A stretch of 64,000 nt of DNA, taken from Leptolyngbya sp. SIO1E4. GTDB taxonomy: Bacteria; Cyanobacteriota; Cyanobacteriia; Phormidesmidales; Phormidesmidaceae. The stretch covers positions 868,001 through 932,000 of the forward strand of contig JAAHFU020000004.1 of assembly GCA_010672825.2 (NCBI GenBank). Direction: 5' to 3'. The notes beneath the pieces are model-generated. The model did no database searches. It was given only the letters and a program-made list of their open reading frames with translations, and had not been told where the DNA came from. This document shows positions 8,465-17,021 of this stretch, one piece after another; position 1 is the first letter of the stretch; the number at the start of each line of letters is the position of its first letter. Both the position numbers and the translations under genes were made by a program.

Positions 8465-10138
8465 ATGGCAGTTCGCAAGCGTTGGGCTTTTCTCGTTGGA
8501 ATTAATCGTTATGTCGATTACGGTAGCCTTAACTATTGTGTTGACGACGTTCTGGCTTTAGAAGGGTTACTGAAAGCGGCAAATTATACCGTTTGGAGTT
8601 TGCACGATCGCCTAGATGAAAAAGACAACGACGGTAACCCTAACCGTCTTTTCCCCACTGAAAAGAATATTAGGGGCCGATTGGCTGATTTTTGCGACCT
8701 GATCCAAGGCGGCGATAAGCAAGGCTGTGATGACTTGCTACTGGTCTATTTTGCCTGCCACGGTAGTCGTAAATTTGATGGAACTCCTCGTTTAATTGCA
8801 CGGGATACGCAACAGAGTTTGGAGAATGAAGCCATTGCTGTAACCGAAATTGAGCAGCGAATGAAGGACAGCGGTGCTGGATGCCGGATGCTAATGTTAG
8901 ATGCCTGCCAGATTGGTTTAGGCACCCGTGATCTTGAGGCGCGCGGAACGGCTGACCCAGACCTACTGCGAAAAATTCATGAAATGGCGCGCGGATATGC
9001 CCTGCTTGCTGCCAGTAGTGACCACCAAGATGCCAAAGAATGGGGAGGTATGAAGCATGGTGTTTTTAGCTATTACGTTTTATCTGGGTTGAGCGGTGAA
9101 GCTGGCTCCCAGGACAGGAACTACGTTACGGTCACAGACTTAGCAGGCTACGTTGGCCTTCATATGCAGCAGTGGGCAGCGGAACACCAGGTTAGGCAGG
9201 TTCCCCGTCAGCGGGTTGAAGATAATTTGGGTGGTTTTATTCTGATTCCTGAGGTGGATCAACCGAATCTCAGAGCTTTCAAGCCACCGGCTCCGTTGTC
9301 TTGGTCTGAGAGTTCGGCTCAACCCGTTCAAAATCGGGGCAAAACACCTGCCGAGATCATTGAGTGCTTATGGTCTTTAGATTATGAGCCGCAGTGCCAT
9401 TCCTTTAAGACCAACACGCGCCGATCTCGTCGAGCGGCGGCTTTTGTCGTACAAGCCCAAGATTCCCGAATCCAGCACTGGTTGGTAAAACGCTTGGTCA
9501 ATCAGATTCCTAATGTTGCCAATGCTAAGGTGTTTCCCTTCTTAGTGCCGACCCATCCCATGTGGAAACAGCGTGACTTTAATGAGCTGTGGCTGGATTT
9601 GGCTCGTAAGTTACAGTGCCCTGACGATTCGACGAGCGTGATTGACGCATTGGTTGCGGTTTATCAGACAAAGCCTATCATTATTGCGATGTATGGTTGG
9701 TCAGGGATCAGGCGATCTCAAAGGCTACAGCAGCAGGTTTTAAGTGAGCTTTGGGAGCCTCTTGTTGAAGCGGTCGGTGAGCTATCGGTACAGCCGCTGC
9801 GATCACGCATTATCTTGTTTTTGGCCGAGCAAAAAGATACGGTTGCGGATAGGCAAGCAACGGCTTCCCAGTCCACTCCATCGACGGTCAGTGCACCCAT
9901 TCGCCTAGATCCGTTGACCGCCATTACCCCTGAACATCTTGCTGAATGGATGGAGAGCGATGGCGTTTACCCAATGCTGAGTCAATTTGTGCCAGAAGCC
10001 TACCTTGGGGACTTGATTGACGAAGAGATTCTGGAATGGAGTACGGATCCAGTCAAGGCGATCGAAGAGATTTGCTACCTCTTCAAACTTGAAAATGGCA
10101 TCGCTGATCTTGAGGTGGAATGGAGGCTGGCAGGATGA
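8465..10138 (+). CDS. caspase-family protease fused to iSTAND-like domain
   Basis: A 557-residue protein. Residues 1-260 are a caspase/metacaspase-like (C14) domain: a core strand RWAFLVGINRYVDYG, catalytic His99 in LVYFACHGSRK, and catalytic Cys148 in LMLDACQIG. Residues about 295-470 resemble a STAND NTPase core without a Walker A P-loop (AAFVVQAQDSRIQHWLVKRL ... KPIIIAMYGWSG ... SRIILFLAEQ), the arrangement called inactive STAND (iSTAND) in predicted bacterial conflict systems. The protein is probably a cytosolic effector that cleaves proteins once the partner ATPase and sensor activate it. Its stop overlaps the MoxR start by ATGA, indicating tight co-expression. Confidence 0.85.
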   Translation: MAVRKRWAFLVGINRYVDYGSLNYCVDDVLALEGLLKAANYTVWSLHDRLDEKDNDGNPNRLFPTEKNIRGRLADFCDLIQGGDKQGCDDLLLVYFACHGSRKFDGTPRLIARDTQQSLENEAIAVTEIEQRMKDSGAGCRMLMLDACQIGLGTRDLEARGTADPDLLRKIHEMARGYALLAASSDHQDAKEWGGMKHGVFSYYVLSGLSGEAGSQDRNYVTVTDLAGYVGLHMQQWAAEHQVRQVPRQRVEDNLGGFILIPEVDQPNLRAFKPPAPLSWSESSAQPVQNRGKTPAEIIECLWSLDYEPQCHSFKTNTRRSRRAAAFVVQAQDSRIQHWLVKRLVNQIPNVANAKVFPFLVPTHPMWKQRDFNELWLDLARKLQCPDDSTSVIDALVAVYQTKPIIIAMYGWSGIRRSQRLQQQVLSELWEPLVEAVGELSVQPLRSRIILFLAEQKDTVADRQATASQSTPSTVSAPIRLDPLTAITPEHLAEWMESDGVYPMLSQFVPEAYLGDLIDEEILEWSTDPVKAIEEICYLFKLENGIADLEVEWRLAG

Positions 10139-11208
10139 CGACCCAAGCAGCAATGGATTACACCTACACAGGAACCGATGCCTGTCAGCCTCCGGCTGAA
10201 GGTATCCAAGATCCAAAAGGGCGTGAGTATTTTCCCTATTTGCCAGAGCCAAAGCTAAAAAAAGCGCTGAACTTGGCAATTACTTTGCAGCGTCCCCTAT
10301 TGCTCGAAGGAGAACCTGGCTGTGGCAAGACGCGGGTAGCATCAGCGCTGGCTTACGAACTTGCCTGTAAGAATTTGGGCCAGAAACCAGACGAATCAGA
10401 CAAGCTAGAGGACTGGTGGAACTTTTACATCTGGAATATTACCTCTACCAGTCGGGCTCAAGATGGACTGTATACCTACGATGCAGTGGGTCGGCTAAGG
10501 GATGCTCAGTTGATCGGAGCTGACCCCAAGCGCTTGCAGAAGTATTTAGGCGATGATGCAGCAGCCCTAGAAAATCGATTGCAAGACAAGAGGCGATATC
10601 GCCAGTTTGGTGCATTGGGACAAGCGCTGCAGCATCAAACTTATCGCCCCGTTGTTTTGATCGATGAAATTGATAAAGCTGACAGTGACTTTCCGAATGA
10701 TTTACTGCTAGAACTCGATGAGCTGCGCTTTACGATTCCAGAAACGGATAATGAACGGGTTGGCCCCCCGGAAGCGCATAATAAGCCGATTATTCTCATT
10801 ACGAGTAATCGCGAAAAGCCCTTGCCAGAGCCCTTTCTGCGGCGCTGTCTTTACTATTATGTGACCTTTCCTGAAGAGAAGATTCTTAGGCGGATTATTC
10901 GTGCTCGGTTTGGACAGCGGATTGCTCAGAAACAAGCCATTGTGACGATCGCACTGGAGAAATTTAAGACCATTCAAGGGCTGTTACAGAAGCAACCGGG
11001 TAGCCGCCCCCCTGGCACCAGTGAGTTGCTGGAATTTCTCACGGCTTTAATCCAGGAGCAAAAGCCGATGGAAGAAGCAATCGCAGAACTCGAAAATTTG
11101 GCCGATGAACTACCCCTGCTTGGAACACTGATTAAAACCAAAGCCGATCAGGACTTGTATGTCCAGAGGCAGGGGACTCAACGTGGGAAAAAGGTTTCTG
11201 ATGGCTGA
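10135..11208 (+). CDS. MoxR-family AAA+ ATPase
   Basis: A 357-residue protein from the ATG that overlaps the caspase TGA as ATGA. Walker A is GEPGCGKT (residues 59-66) and Walker B is VVLIDEIDK (about 173-181). ITSNREKPLPEPFLRRC follows as sensor 1 and arginine-finger region, the usual MoxR/RavA-like layout. MoxR ATPases typically remodel or load partner proteins carrying vWA domains; the next gene encodes such a partner. Within this operon it is the likely NTP-dependent switch between the sensor and the caspase effector. Its stop overlaps the next start by 8 bases. Confidence 0.85.
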   Translation: MTTQAAMDYTYTGTDACQPPAEGIQDPKGREYFPYLPEPKLKKALNLAITLQRPLLLEGEPGCGKTRVASALAYELACKNLGQKPDESDKLEDWWNFYIWNITSTSRAQDGLYTYDAVGRLRDAQLIGADPKRLQKYLGDDAAALENRLQDKRRYRQFGALGQALQHQTYRPVVLIDEIDKADSDFPNDLLLELDELRFTIPETDNERVGPPEAHNKPIILITSNREKPLPEPFLRRCLYYYVTFPEEKILRRIIRARFGQRIAQKQAIVTIALEKFKTIQGLLQKQPGSRPPGTSELLEFLTALIQEQKPMEEAIAELENLADELPLLGTLIKTKADQDLYVQRQGTQRGKKVSDG

Positions 11209-12322
11209 TTTAGACTGTCCCTTTCTCGACCTCTTCCAAAGGCTGCAGCAGGCAGGTATGAAGCTGTCGCCCGAGCAGTATGATCTGCTGCGTCAGGCAT
11301 TAAGCAAGGGATTTGGCCTGGAAAATTGGGAGGGGCAAAACTGGGATGATTTGCGGCAGGTCTGTCGAGTGTTGTGGGTAAAGCCTAGTCGCAATTATGA
11401 CGCTCAGGCTTTTGAAACGGTGTTTGATCACTACGTCGAGCAAAAATGCCGTGAGATTCGATCTCACCAGCGTCGTGAAGTCAAGCCAACGCCAACGCCA
11501 GCTAAACCCCAACGCCCTACACGGCAACTGCCCCAAGTGCCGCCTCGCAAAATGCCGATGAGTCAGCCTTCCCTGGAAGAAGCAAAAGCGCCCGTTGCGA
11601 TCAAAACTGGATTGGCAGGCTTACCGGAGGTCGCTAACACGGATGATCTCGTGCTTACCCCAACCCAGCTACCCTTGCCACAGCGAACTGTGTTGGATAG
11701 CTGGCGACTGCTGCGACGTCCCCTACGGGAAGGGATTCGGCATGAGCTAGATTTAGAGGCCACCATCAGACAAATCACCCAGGAGGGGTATTTCAGTGAT
11801 GTGGTGATGCGCCCGGTCAAAAGCAAACGAGTTGAGCTGATGGTACTGGTGGATGACAGCAACGTAATGCTGCCGTTTCGCCCAGCCCTGCAGCCTCTGG
11901 TTGAGGCCATTGAAAATCACCAAATCACGCCAGCTACGCTTTACCGATTCACCACCTTTCCCGATGAGTATGTTTACGATTGGCAGACCCCAACCCGGGC
12001 AGTTCCCTTGGATCGGGTCTTGTCGCGGATGCATCCCCGACGCACCATTGTGCTGATTTGGGGGGATGCAGGAGCAACCCAGACTAATCCAGTAGATGGC
12101 CACCGTCAGGGGCTAATGACGTTTTTGACCCGTTTAAGCCCGTGTATCCGATCACTCATTTGGCTCAATCCACTGCCACCCCAACGGTGGAGCGGTACCC
12201 TGGCAGCCGAGGTAGCCTACTGGTTGGATGGTCGGATGACTCACCTGAGTGTGCCGGAGATGTTGGCGCTGGCAAAACAGCCTGCTTCCGACGACAGGCT
12301 GTTCCTCAGGCCCCCTGTGTAG
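11201..12322 (+). CDS. SAV_2336-like vWA-related protein, MoxR partner
   Basis: A 373-residue protein from the ATG at 11201, chosen because it overlaps the MoxR stop as in the preceding gene pair. The N-terminal 90 residues are helical (FLDLFQRLQQAGMKLSPEQY), followed by a Pro-rich linker. The C-terminal half is vWA-like, with a degenerate MIDAS (VELMVLVDDSNVMLPF; the first Asp and Ser are kept, the second Ser is not) and a late strand TIVLIWGDAGA. This matches proteins annotated as SAV_2336 N-terminal-related, which co-occur with MoxR, caspase and FGE-fold genes in Actinobacteria and cyanobacteria. It is probably the adaptor linking the ATPase to the FGE sensor. Confidence 0.75.
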   Translation: MADLDCPFLDLFQRLQQAGMKLSPEQYDLLRQALSKGFGLENWEGQNWDDLRQVCRVLWVKPSRNYDAQAFETVFDHYVEQKCREIRSHQRREVKPTPTPAKPQRPTRQLPQVPPRKMPMSQPSLEEAKAPVAIKTGLAGLPEVANTDDLVLTPTQLPLPQRTVLDSWRLLRRPLREGIRHELDLEATIRQITQEGYFSDVVMRPVKSKRVELMVLVDDSNVMLPFRPALQPLVEAIENHQITPATLYRFTTFPDEYVYDWQTPTRAVPLDRVLSRMHPRRTIVLIWGDAGATQTNPVDGHRQGLMTFLTRLSPCIRSLIWLNPLPPQRWSGTLAAEVAYWLDGRMTHLSVPEMLALAKQPASDDRLFLRPPV

Positions 12323-12334
12323 GAGAATCGGGCA

Positions 12335-13915
12335 ATGGTCATATCCTCGCGACGACAGCATTTTCCAAAAGATCCTACCGAGCAGCGGGTGCAGGCATTT
12401 AAGCAGCGCTACGGACAGCAAGCAACTCACTTAGCAGCCCATGCCGCCTTTCCGCTGACCTTGACAACGGATGTTGTATATTGCCTACGCGAGACTTTTT
12501 TGCCGGAATGCCCGTGGTACGCGTCAGCTGATATTTTATTGTCGGGGCTATGTACGCCTGCAGGACATGACCTTTACGAGATGGAGGCTGCAACCCGTCG
12601 CTATTTACTGCGCTACCTGCGCGATCAGTTTACCGAAAATCGAATCAAGGATCTGGAGCATTTTATGGTGGCCTATTTGCGCCATCGCTTGACTACAGAA
12701 GACTCGGATCGCTCCTTGATACTGGGAGAGAAACCCCACTGGACTGCTCTGGCTTGTCTTCGCCCTGGAAAGGCTTTCGATGAAATTCGGCAAACGCTGG
12801 AGCAGCTAGCCCTAGGGGAGGTAGATTCCGCCGATCGCTTTCGACTGGCATCGCTGGTAGAAAGTTATGGTGATTTCTTAGCCGATCGCGGCTATCAGCC
12901 GATGCTGCTGGATATGGCTGACCGGGTTGCTGAGGGGGAACCCGTCGATGCCACAGCTGAGTTAGCCAGTGACTTAAAGACTGCCGGTTTTACCGTAAGC
13001 CTGGTGGACTTTGAGATCGCAACGGTTACGTTTGGTGGGGCTGTTGCCGAAGTACAGGAAGCTGATCTGAAGTCCTTTGATTTCCGAACAGTGACGGTGA
13101 ATGATCAAGGGGAGGAGGTGCATACAGAGACTGGCCAAGCTTTTTACTTTGAGGAAGTATTGGCAGAGAATGTTCACTCACTGAAGCTAATGGCCATCCC
13201 TAGTGGCGAATTTATGATGGGCTCCCCAGAAGATGAACCGGGGCGTTACAGTGATGAAAGCCCTCAGCACTTAGTGAAGGTTTCCCCGTTTTTTATGGGG
13301 CAGACACCGGTGACTCAGGCCCAGTGGCGAGTGGTAGCAGCTCTGCCCGAGCAAGAACACGACTTAAACCCTGACCCCGCCCGTTTCAAGGGCGATGAGC
13401 GCCCGGTGGAGCAGGTGTCTTGGTATGAGGCAGTAGAGTTCTGTGCGCGGCTGTCGGAGCATACGGGGCGAACCTATCGATTGCCGACGGAGGCGGAGTG
13501 GGAATATGCCTGCCGGGCTGATACGGCTACCCCATTCTCTTTTGGGCCAACGATCACAACAGAACTCGCCAGTTATGACGGCAGCGTGTACTTAAATGAG
13601 CCAGAAGGTAATTCACGGGATGAAACGACTCCGGTAGGCCAGTTTCCACCCAATGCCTTTGGGTTGTATGACATGCACGGCAATCTCTGGGAATGGTGTC
13701 AGGATCATTGGCCTGAAAGTGAAAGTTACGAGGGTGCCCCTTCAGATGGTTCGGCTTGGATATCTGAAAACAAAGATGCTCGGCGGATTAATCGCGGCGG
13801 TTCTTGGGACTTCAATCCGAGGAATTGCCGATCCGCGTGTCGCAACAACAACAATCCTGGCTTCCGCTACGTCGTTATCGGTTTTCGGGTAGTATGCGAG
13901 GCCCGTAGCCGCTAG
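12335..13915 (+). CDS. FGE-sulfatase/C-type-lectin-fold protein, DGR-type target
   Basis: A 526-residue protein, with AGGAG 10-14 bases before the ATG. Residues 1-220 are a helical domain commonly found on FGE-fold proteins of these operons (AFKQRYGQQATHLAAHAAFP). Residues about 280-526 are the formylglycine-generating-enzyme fold: IPSGEFMMGSPEDEPG, TPVTQAQWRVV, RPVEQVSWYEAVEFCARLS, YRLPTEAEWEYACR, NAFGLYDMHGNLWEWCQDHW, RINRGGSWDFN. The C-terminal stretch ending IGFRVVC has the form of a DGR variable region (see 13789-13912). In such systems this domain is thought to be a ligand-binding sensor and not an enzyme. Its place as last full gene of the caspase-MoxR-vWA operon supports that. Confidence 0.85.
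   Translation: MVISSRRQHFPKDPTEQRVQAFKQRYGQQATHLAAHAAFPLTLTTDVVYCLRETFLPECPWYASADILLSGLCTPAGHDLYEMEAATRRYLLRYLRDQFTENRIKDLEHFMVAYLRHRLTTEDSDRSLILGEKPHWTALACLRPGKAFDEIRQTLEQLALGEVDSADRFRLASLVESYGDFLADRGYQPMLLDMADRVAEGEPVDATAELASDLKTAGFTVSLVDFEIATVTFGGAVAEVQEADLKSFDFRTVTVNDQGEEVHTETGQAFYFEEVLAENVHSLKLMAIPSGEFMMGSPEDEPGRYSDESPQHLVKVSPFFMGQTPVTQAQWRVVAALPEQEHDLNPDPARFKGDERPVEQVSWYEAVEFCARLSEHTGRTYRLPTEAEWEYACRADTATPFSFGPTITTELASYDGSVYLNEPEGNSRDETTPVGQFPPNAFGLYDMHGNLWEWCQDHWPESESYEGAPSDGSAWISENKDARRINRGGSWDFNPRNCRSACRNNNNPGFRYVVIGFRVVCEARSR
13789..13912 (+). other. candidate DGR variable region (VR)
   Basis: The last 41 codons of the FGE-fold gene match the usual DGR target layout RGGSW-x-N-P-x-x-C-R-S-A ... 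IGFRVV. Codons at positions usually encoded AAC or AAT in template repeats read GAC, TTC, TGT, TTC, TAC, GTC and GTT here, and one GAC position reads GGC. All these differences fall on A bases, while neighbouring AAC AAC AAC AAT codons are unchanged. This is the pattern of adenine-specific mutagenic retrohoming. The template itself is not in the window, so the ancestral codons are inferred from family convention. Confidence 0.65.
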
Positions 13916-14098
13916 GCTTCTCGAAGAGTGGACTTTAAGTATCCTTCTTCTTTTTTTCTTTCTTTCCTTTTCCTAGCGAGCGCAGCGAGCCGTTGGCGCA
14001 GCCGCTCCGTCGGATTTTTTCAGGAGACAGGAGATAGAATTCAATCCTTACTCCCCTTTCCCTGTAATCTGGTGATTCATCAAATTTTGAGTCATCCG

Positions 14099-14314
14099 AT
14101 GTCCGAAGAATTGCCAATTATCCAGAAAACCTACGACCTGATTAAGTGGATGGTGCCCATTATTGATCGCCTCCCCCGCACCCATCGCTTTACCCTAGGC
14201 GATTCTCTGCTGGAGAGGCTGCGCCAACGCATTATCCAGGAACTCTATAACCTCCTAGATAGCTTGATTTCAGCTCGCCATACCAAAGCTAACCAGCTAT
14301 CGGTACTGCTGTGA
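14099..14314 (+). pseudogene. avd: truncated avd (DGR accessory four-helix protein)
   Basis: ATG 14099 opens a 71-residue frame ([20 protein letters not shown], then [20 protein letters not shown]) that matches the N-terminal part of bAvd-family four-helix-bundle proteins, which bind the DGR reverse transcriptase. Normal length is about 110-125 residues. Here homology ends after [10 protein letters not shown] and the frame closes at 14314, where IS21-type sequence begins on the other strand. It lies 184 bases downstream of the FGE target gene, the normal gene order in DGR cassettes. The reverse transcriptase and template repeat expected next are absent. Confidence 0.75.
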
Positions 14315-14459
14315 ATCTTGAGCAGCAGCAACTCATTGGCAAAGCTGAAGACAGCTTGCGGGCGTCTGGCTCCTCGATTCTTTTCTCATGCGTCGTTAAG
14401 GTTACCTTTGGCCCCACATCATTGCTATCTGCCTGCGGCTGAGCTGTCTGAGTGGAAGG

Positions 14460-14600
14460 TTGGAATTGGGTTCGATGTTTGGCTGAGCGTTTGCGATAGC
14501 TATCGGCTTGCAGCTCAATAATCAGCGCATGGTGGACGAGGCGATCCACGGCAGCCACCGTCATCATGTCATCATCAAACGTCAGAAAAGCGATGTGGGC
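14460..14600 (-). pseudogene. IstB-like (IS21 helper ATPase) C-terminal remnant
   Basis: The minus-strand frame through 14567 encodes MMTVAAVDRLVHHALIIELQ followed by ADSYRKRSAKHR, matching the conserved C-terminal end of IS21-family IstB ATPases. The Walker motifs and the istA partner are missing. It sits immediately next to the point where avd is broken, so an IS21-type insertion followed by deletion probably removed the rest of the DGR. Confidence 0.6.
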
Positions 14601-14682
14601 TTGGCAGTTTTGCGCTTTTCTGGGATCGGGACATTATCAAAGACTTCAGTCATGACAGCAGCAATTCAGAAATTTGCCGCGA

Positions 14683-16839
14683 TCACTGTGAGGGCAAGTT
14701 GGGGAGTTCCCCATAGGCAAAATGCTTGCGCAGCAGGTCATGCATGAATCGATAGCGGCCACCAACACGCTGGATAAAGCGATGCTGAGCGGCATGGTCA
14801 AGGAAGCGCACACAATCCCACGGAAAGCTACCTTCTAGCACTAGCAGGAAGCGTAGCGTGTAGTGCCTAATCACTGCTGACAGTCCGCCCCACAGCCCGA
14901 AACTCAGCCCGCCTATCAGTCCACCAAGCAGCCCGTCAAGCAGCCCACCTATCAGCCCGCCTATCAGCCCGATAATCAATATAATGGCGAGAGAATTTTG
15001 AAGGGATTTTCGAACACCTTGGTTAGGGAAGTTCTTTTCTTCTAAGCTCACTTTTCCTAGTCCGCCAATCAGGCCGACTATCACCCCAACACTTAGTCCG
15101 CTAATCAGCCCGCCTATCAGCCCGTAAATCAGGCCGACCATTACCCCAACACTTAGTCCGCCTATCAGCCCAACACTCAACCCAGCAATCAGCCCAACAC
15201 TTAGTCCGCCTATCAGCCCAACACTCAACCCAGCAATCAGCCCATACCTCAGCCCATACCTCAGCCCCTTTCTCATTGACCAAATGAGCTTATCACTGGG
15301 CGTAATTATCATATCCAGCCTGCCACTCAGCCCGTCAATCAGCCTGCCCATCAGCCCGTCAATCAGCCCACCTATCAGCCCGATAATCAGCCCGATAATC
15401 AGCCCGATAATCAGCCCGAAAATCAGCCCGTCAATCAGCCCGAAAATCAGCCCGATAATCAACCCAATAATCGGCCCGAAAATCAGCCCGAAAATCTGTA
15501 TGTATAGCCATTGACGTGCTGGCGACAACCAAGACGGTTGCATCTCTTCAATCAAATATTCAGTCTTGCCTGCTTTCTCCATCTGCTGTGCCAGCCACCT
15601 GAGGTAATGCAAGGTTCTTCGTTGGCTGGGCGCTTTTTTAGGCGGATAAGCTCCTTGGGCCCTTGGATCGCTCAGTTGTTTTCCAATGTAGGCATTGAAC
15701 AATTCTGCTTCATTGCCAATAGGCTTGCCCTGATAGGCCACCACCAGCATGGTCAGAAACAGTGGCTGACGGCTGAGATCTAATAGTTCCGGGCTTGACT
15801 CAATGTTTTCCCAGAGGCTAAAGCGATTCAAATCCCTCAAATAATCTTGCATCTGCTCTGGCGTCAGTGGTTGGATGTAGAGGGCTCCATTTAGCTCTTG
15901 GAGGTCAACTTGGCCTTGCTCATATGCTTCTCGACGACAGCACACAACGGTGTAAGGATATACCTGGTCTTCTAAGAACTCATTAATGGCGACTACACAT
16001 TTGCGCTGATTCTCTAAGCCCAATTCATCTAAACCGTCTAAGAGCGGAATGATCTGCTCATTATTGAGCCATTGCCGACTAATTTTGGGGGGGATTTTAT
16101 AAATCGCTTGAATTTGCTCAATCAACCATGGCTCAATGGGTGTGTCCTCTTTCCAGGCAGAGAGTTCAAAGATGATGGGAATGGGTTCTCGTTCATCCTT
16201 TTCCAGTTGAGCGAGCAAGTCATAGGCAAGGGCCACCAGTTCTGTTGTTTTACCCGACCCCGGTTCTCCCAAAATCAGCAACTTACCTTGCACATCATTA
16301 CGTCCCAGTACCGTGAAGAGGCTTTGATCTGGTTCAAGGTTTTCTGAGGCTTCTGGTACATCCAACGGGCGAAACACGCGATTAACCGGACTATGGGCCG
16401 GTTCAGCAACAGGCTGAGTGTCTTCTGGAATCAGCTCTAATTGGGGTTGCCCCACCCGTTGGCGCTGTTCCTCCATTTGCAAATCAATCTTGACGAGCTT
16501 ATGCAGCGAGTTTTCTAAGCGAAGATTAATGTCGTTCTTCAGCCGTCGCAGCAGCTTGACGCGAATCCGTTGGGCTTCAGGGCTAGACGAGATTGCCCTT
16601 GAGCGTTGAGTGCGAGTCTTCTTTAAAGTCTGCTCCAGCTTGGAGATTCCACACCCTGTTGGCCCTTCCGCCCATTCCAATAACGCTATCCCTCGACTGC
16701 CTTGAGGCGCTGCCTCCCCTGGAAGAACACTATGAGGAGCCCCAACGCCATACCGCACCGCTTCAAATTTTGCAGGCGGCAACCTATTCAAAGCATTCAG
16801 CAGGGCAAGCCTGTCATCAGGAGATCGCGGCTCAGACAT
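14683..16839 (-). CDS. NACHT NTPase with effector-associated domain and Gly-rich membrane repeat
   Basis: A 718-residue protein. Residues 1-70 (LALLNALNRLPPAKFEAVRY ... PGEAAPQGSRGIALLEWAE) look like an effector-associated (death-like) adaptor domain. A NACHT core follows: Walker A GEPGSGKT (191-198), Walker B IIPLLDGLDEL (263-273). About residues 450-670 consist of repeated GL-I/S-x-GL units (GLIGGLSVGLIAGLSVGL), a glycine-zipper-like hydrophobic array that should form many small-residue membrane helices. A short C-terminal domain (FMHDLLRKHFAYGEL) closes the protein. It is probably a membrane-associated STAND sensor or effector recruiting other proteins through the N-terminal adaptor. It stands alone on the minus strand next to the caspase operon. 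Confidence 0.8.
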   Translation of the reverse strand: MSEPRSPDDRLALLNALNRLPPAKFEAVRYGVGAPHSVLPGEAAPQGSRGIALLEWAEGPTGCGISKLEQTLKKTRTQRSRAISSSPEAQRIRVKLLRRLKNDINLRLENSLHKLVKIDLQMEEQRQRVGQPQLELIPEDTQPVAEPAHSPVNRVFRPLDVPEASENLEPDQSLFTVLGRNDVQGKLLILGEPGSGKTTELVALAYDLLAQLEKDEREPIPIIFELSAWKEDTPIEPWLIEQIQAIYKIPPKISRQWLNNEQIIPLLDGLDELGLENQRKCVVAINEFLEDQVYPYTVVCCRREAYEQGQVDLQELNGALYIQPLTPEQMQDYLRDLNRFSLWENIESSPELLDLSRQPLFLTMLVVAYQGKPIGNEAELFNAYIGKQLSDPRAQGAYPPKKAPSQRRTLHYLRWLAQQMEKAGKTEYLIEEMQPSWLSPARQWLYIQIFGLIFGPIIGLIIGLIFGLIDGLIFGLIIGLIIGLIIGLIGGLIDGLMGRLIDGLSGRLDMIITPSDKLIWSMRKGLRYGLRYGLIAGLSVGLIGGLSVGLIAGLSVGLIGGLSVGVMVGLIYGLIGGLISGLSVGVIVGLIGGLGKVSLEEKNFPNQGVRKSLQNSLAIILIIGLIGGLIGGLLDGLLGGLIGGLSFGLWGGLSAVIRHYTLRFLLVLEGSFPWDCVRFLDHAAQHRFIQRVGGRYRFMHDLLRKHFAYGELPNLPSQ
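14875..15500 (-). repeat. degenerate coding repeat encoding Gly-Leu-Ile units
   Basis: On the plus strand the motif ATCAGCCCG recurs with 12-15 base periodicity, broken by two less repetitive stretches. It is the coding DNA for the GLI/GLS membrane repeats of the NACHT protein. Period and base bias make it prone to slippage, so unit number may vary between strains. Confidence 0.7.
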
Positions 16840-16873
16840 CCGTTAAGATGGGGCTATCAACATCAAATTGCAG

Positions 16874-16914
16874 AAAAGCGATCGCGGGCTTGGCAGCAAA
16901 AGCGATCGCTTTTT
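16874..16914 (-). terminator. HIP1-based hairpin terminator
   Basis: AAAAGCGATCGC and GCGATCGCTTTT form a perfect 12-base stem around a 16-base loop, with T runs on both strands. It lies about 110 bases downstream of the minus-strand excalibur gene and just upstream of the NACHT gene start, so it could separate the two transcription units. Confidence 0.45.
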
Positions 16915-17021
16915 GCTTGTATGGCTCCATTAAAGCCTTGAGTCGCTAGAACAGCATCCCTAGCAGCACAATCTGGATAAGGAAGTATGATGGCTCGGAT
17001 TGATGGGGGAGTAGAACGATG

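Noticed and set aside
13790-14700. Search for a DGR template repeat and reverse transcriptase near the variable region
   Set aside because: No second A-rich copy of the variable region and no reverse-transcriptase motifs (such as YxDD) were found here or elsewhere in the window.
14875-15514. Regular repeats that could be read as a CRISPR or satellite array
   Set aside because: The period is 12-15 bases with no unique spacers and the frame encodes the Gly-Leu membrane repeat; plus-strand ORFs here are shadows.
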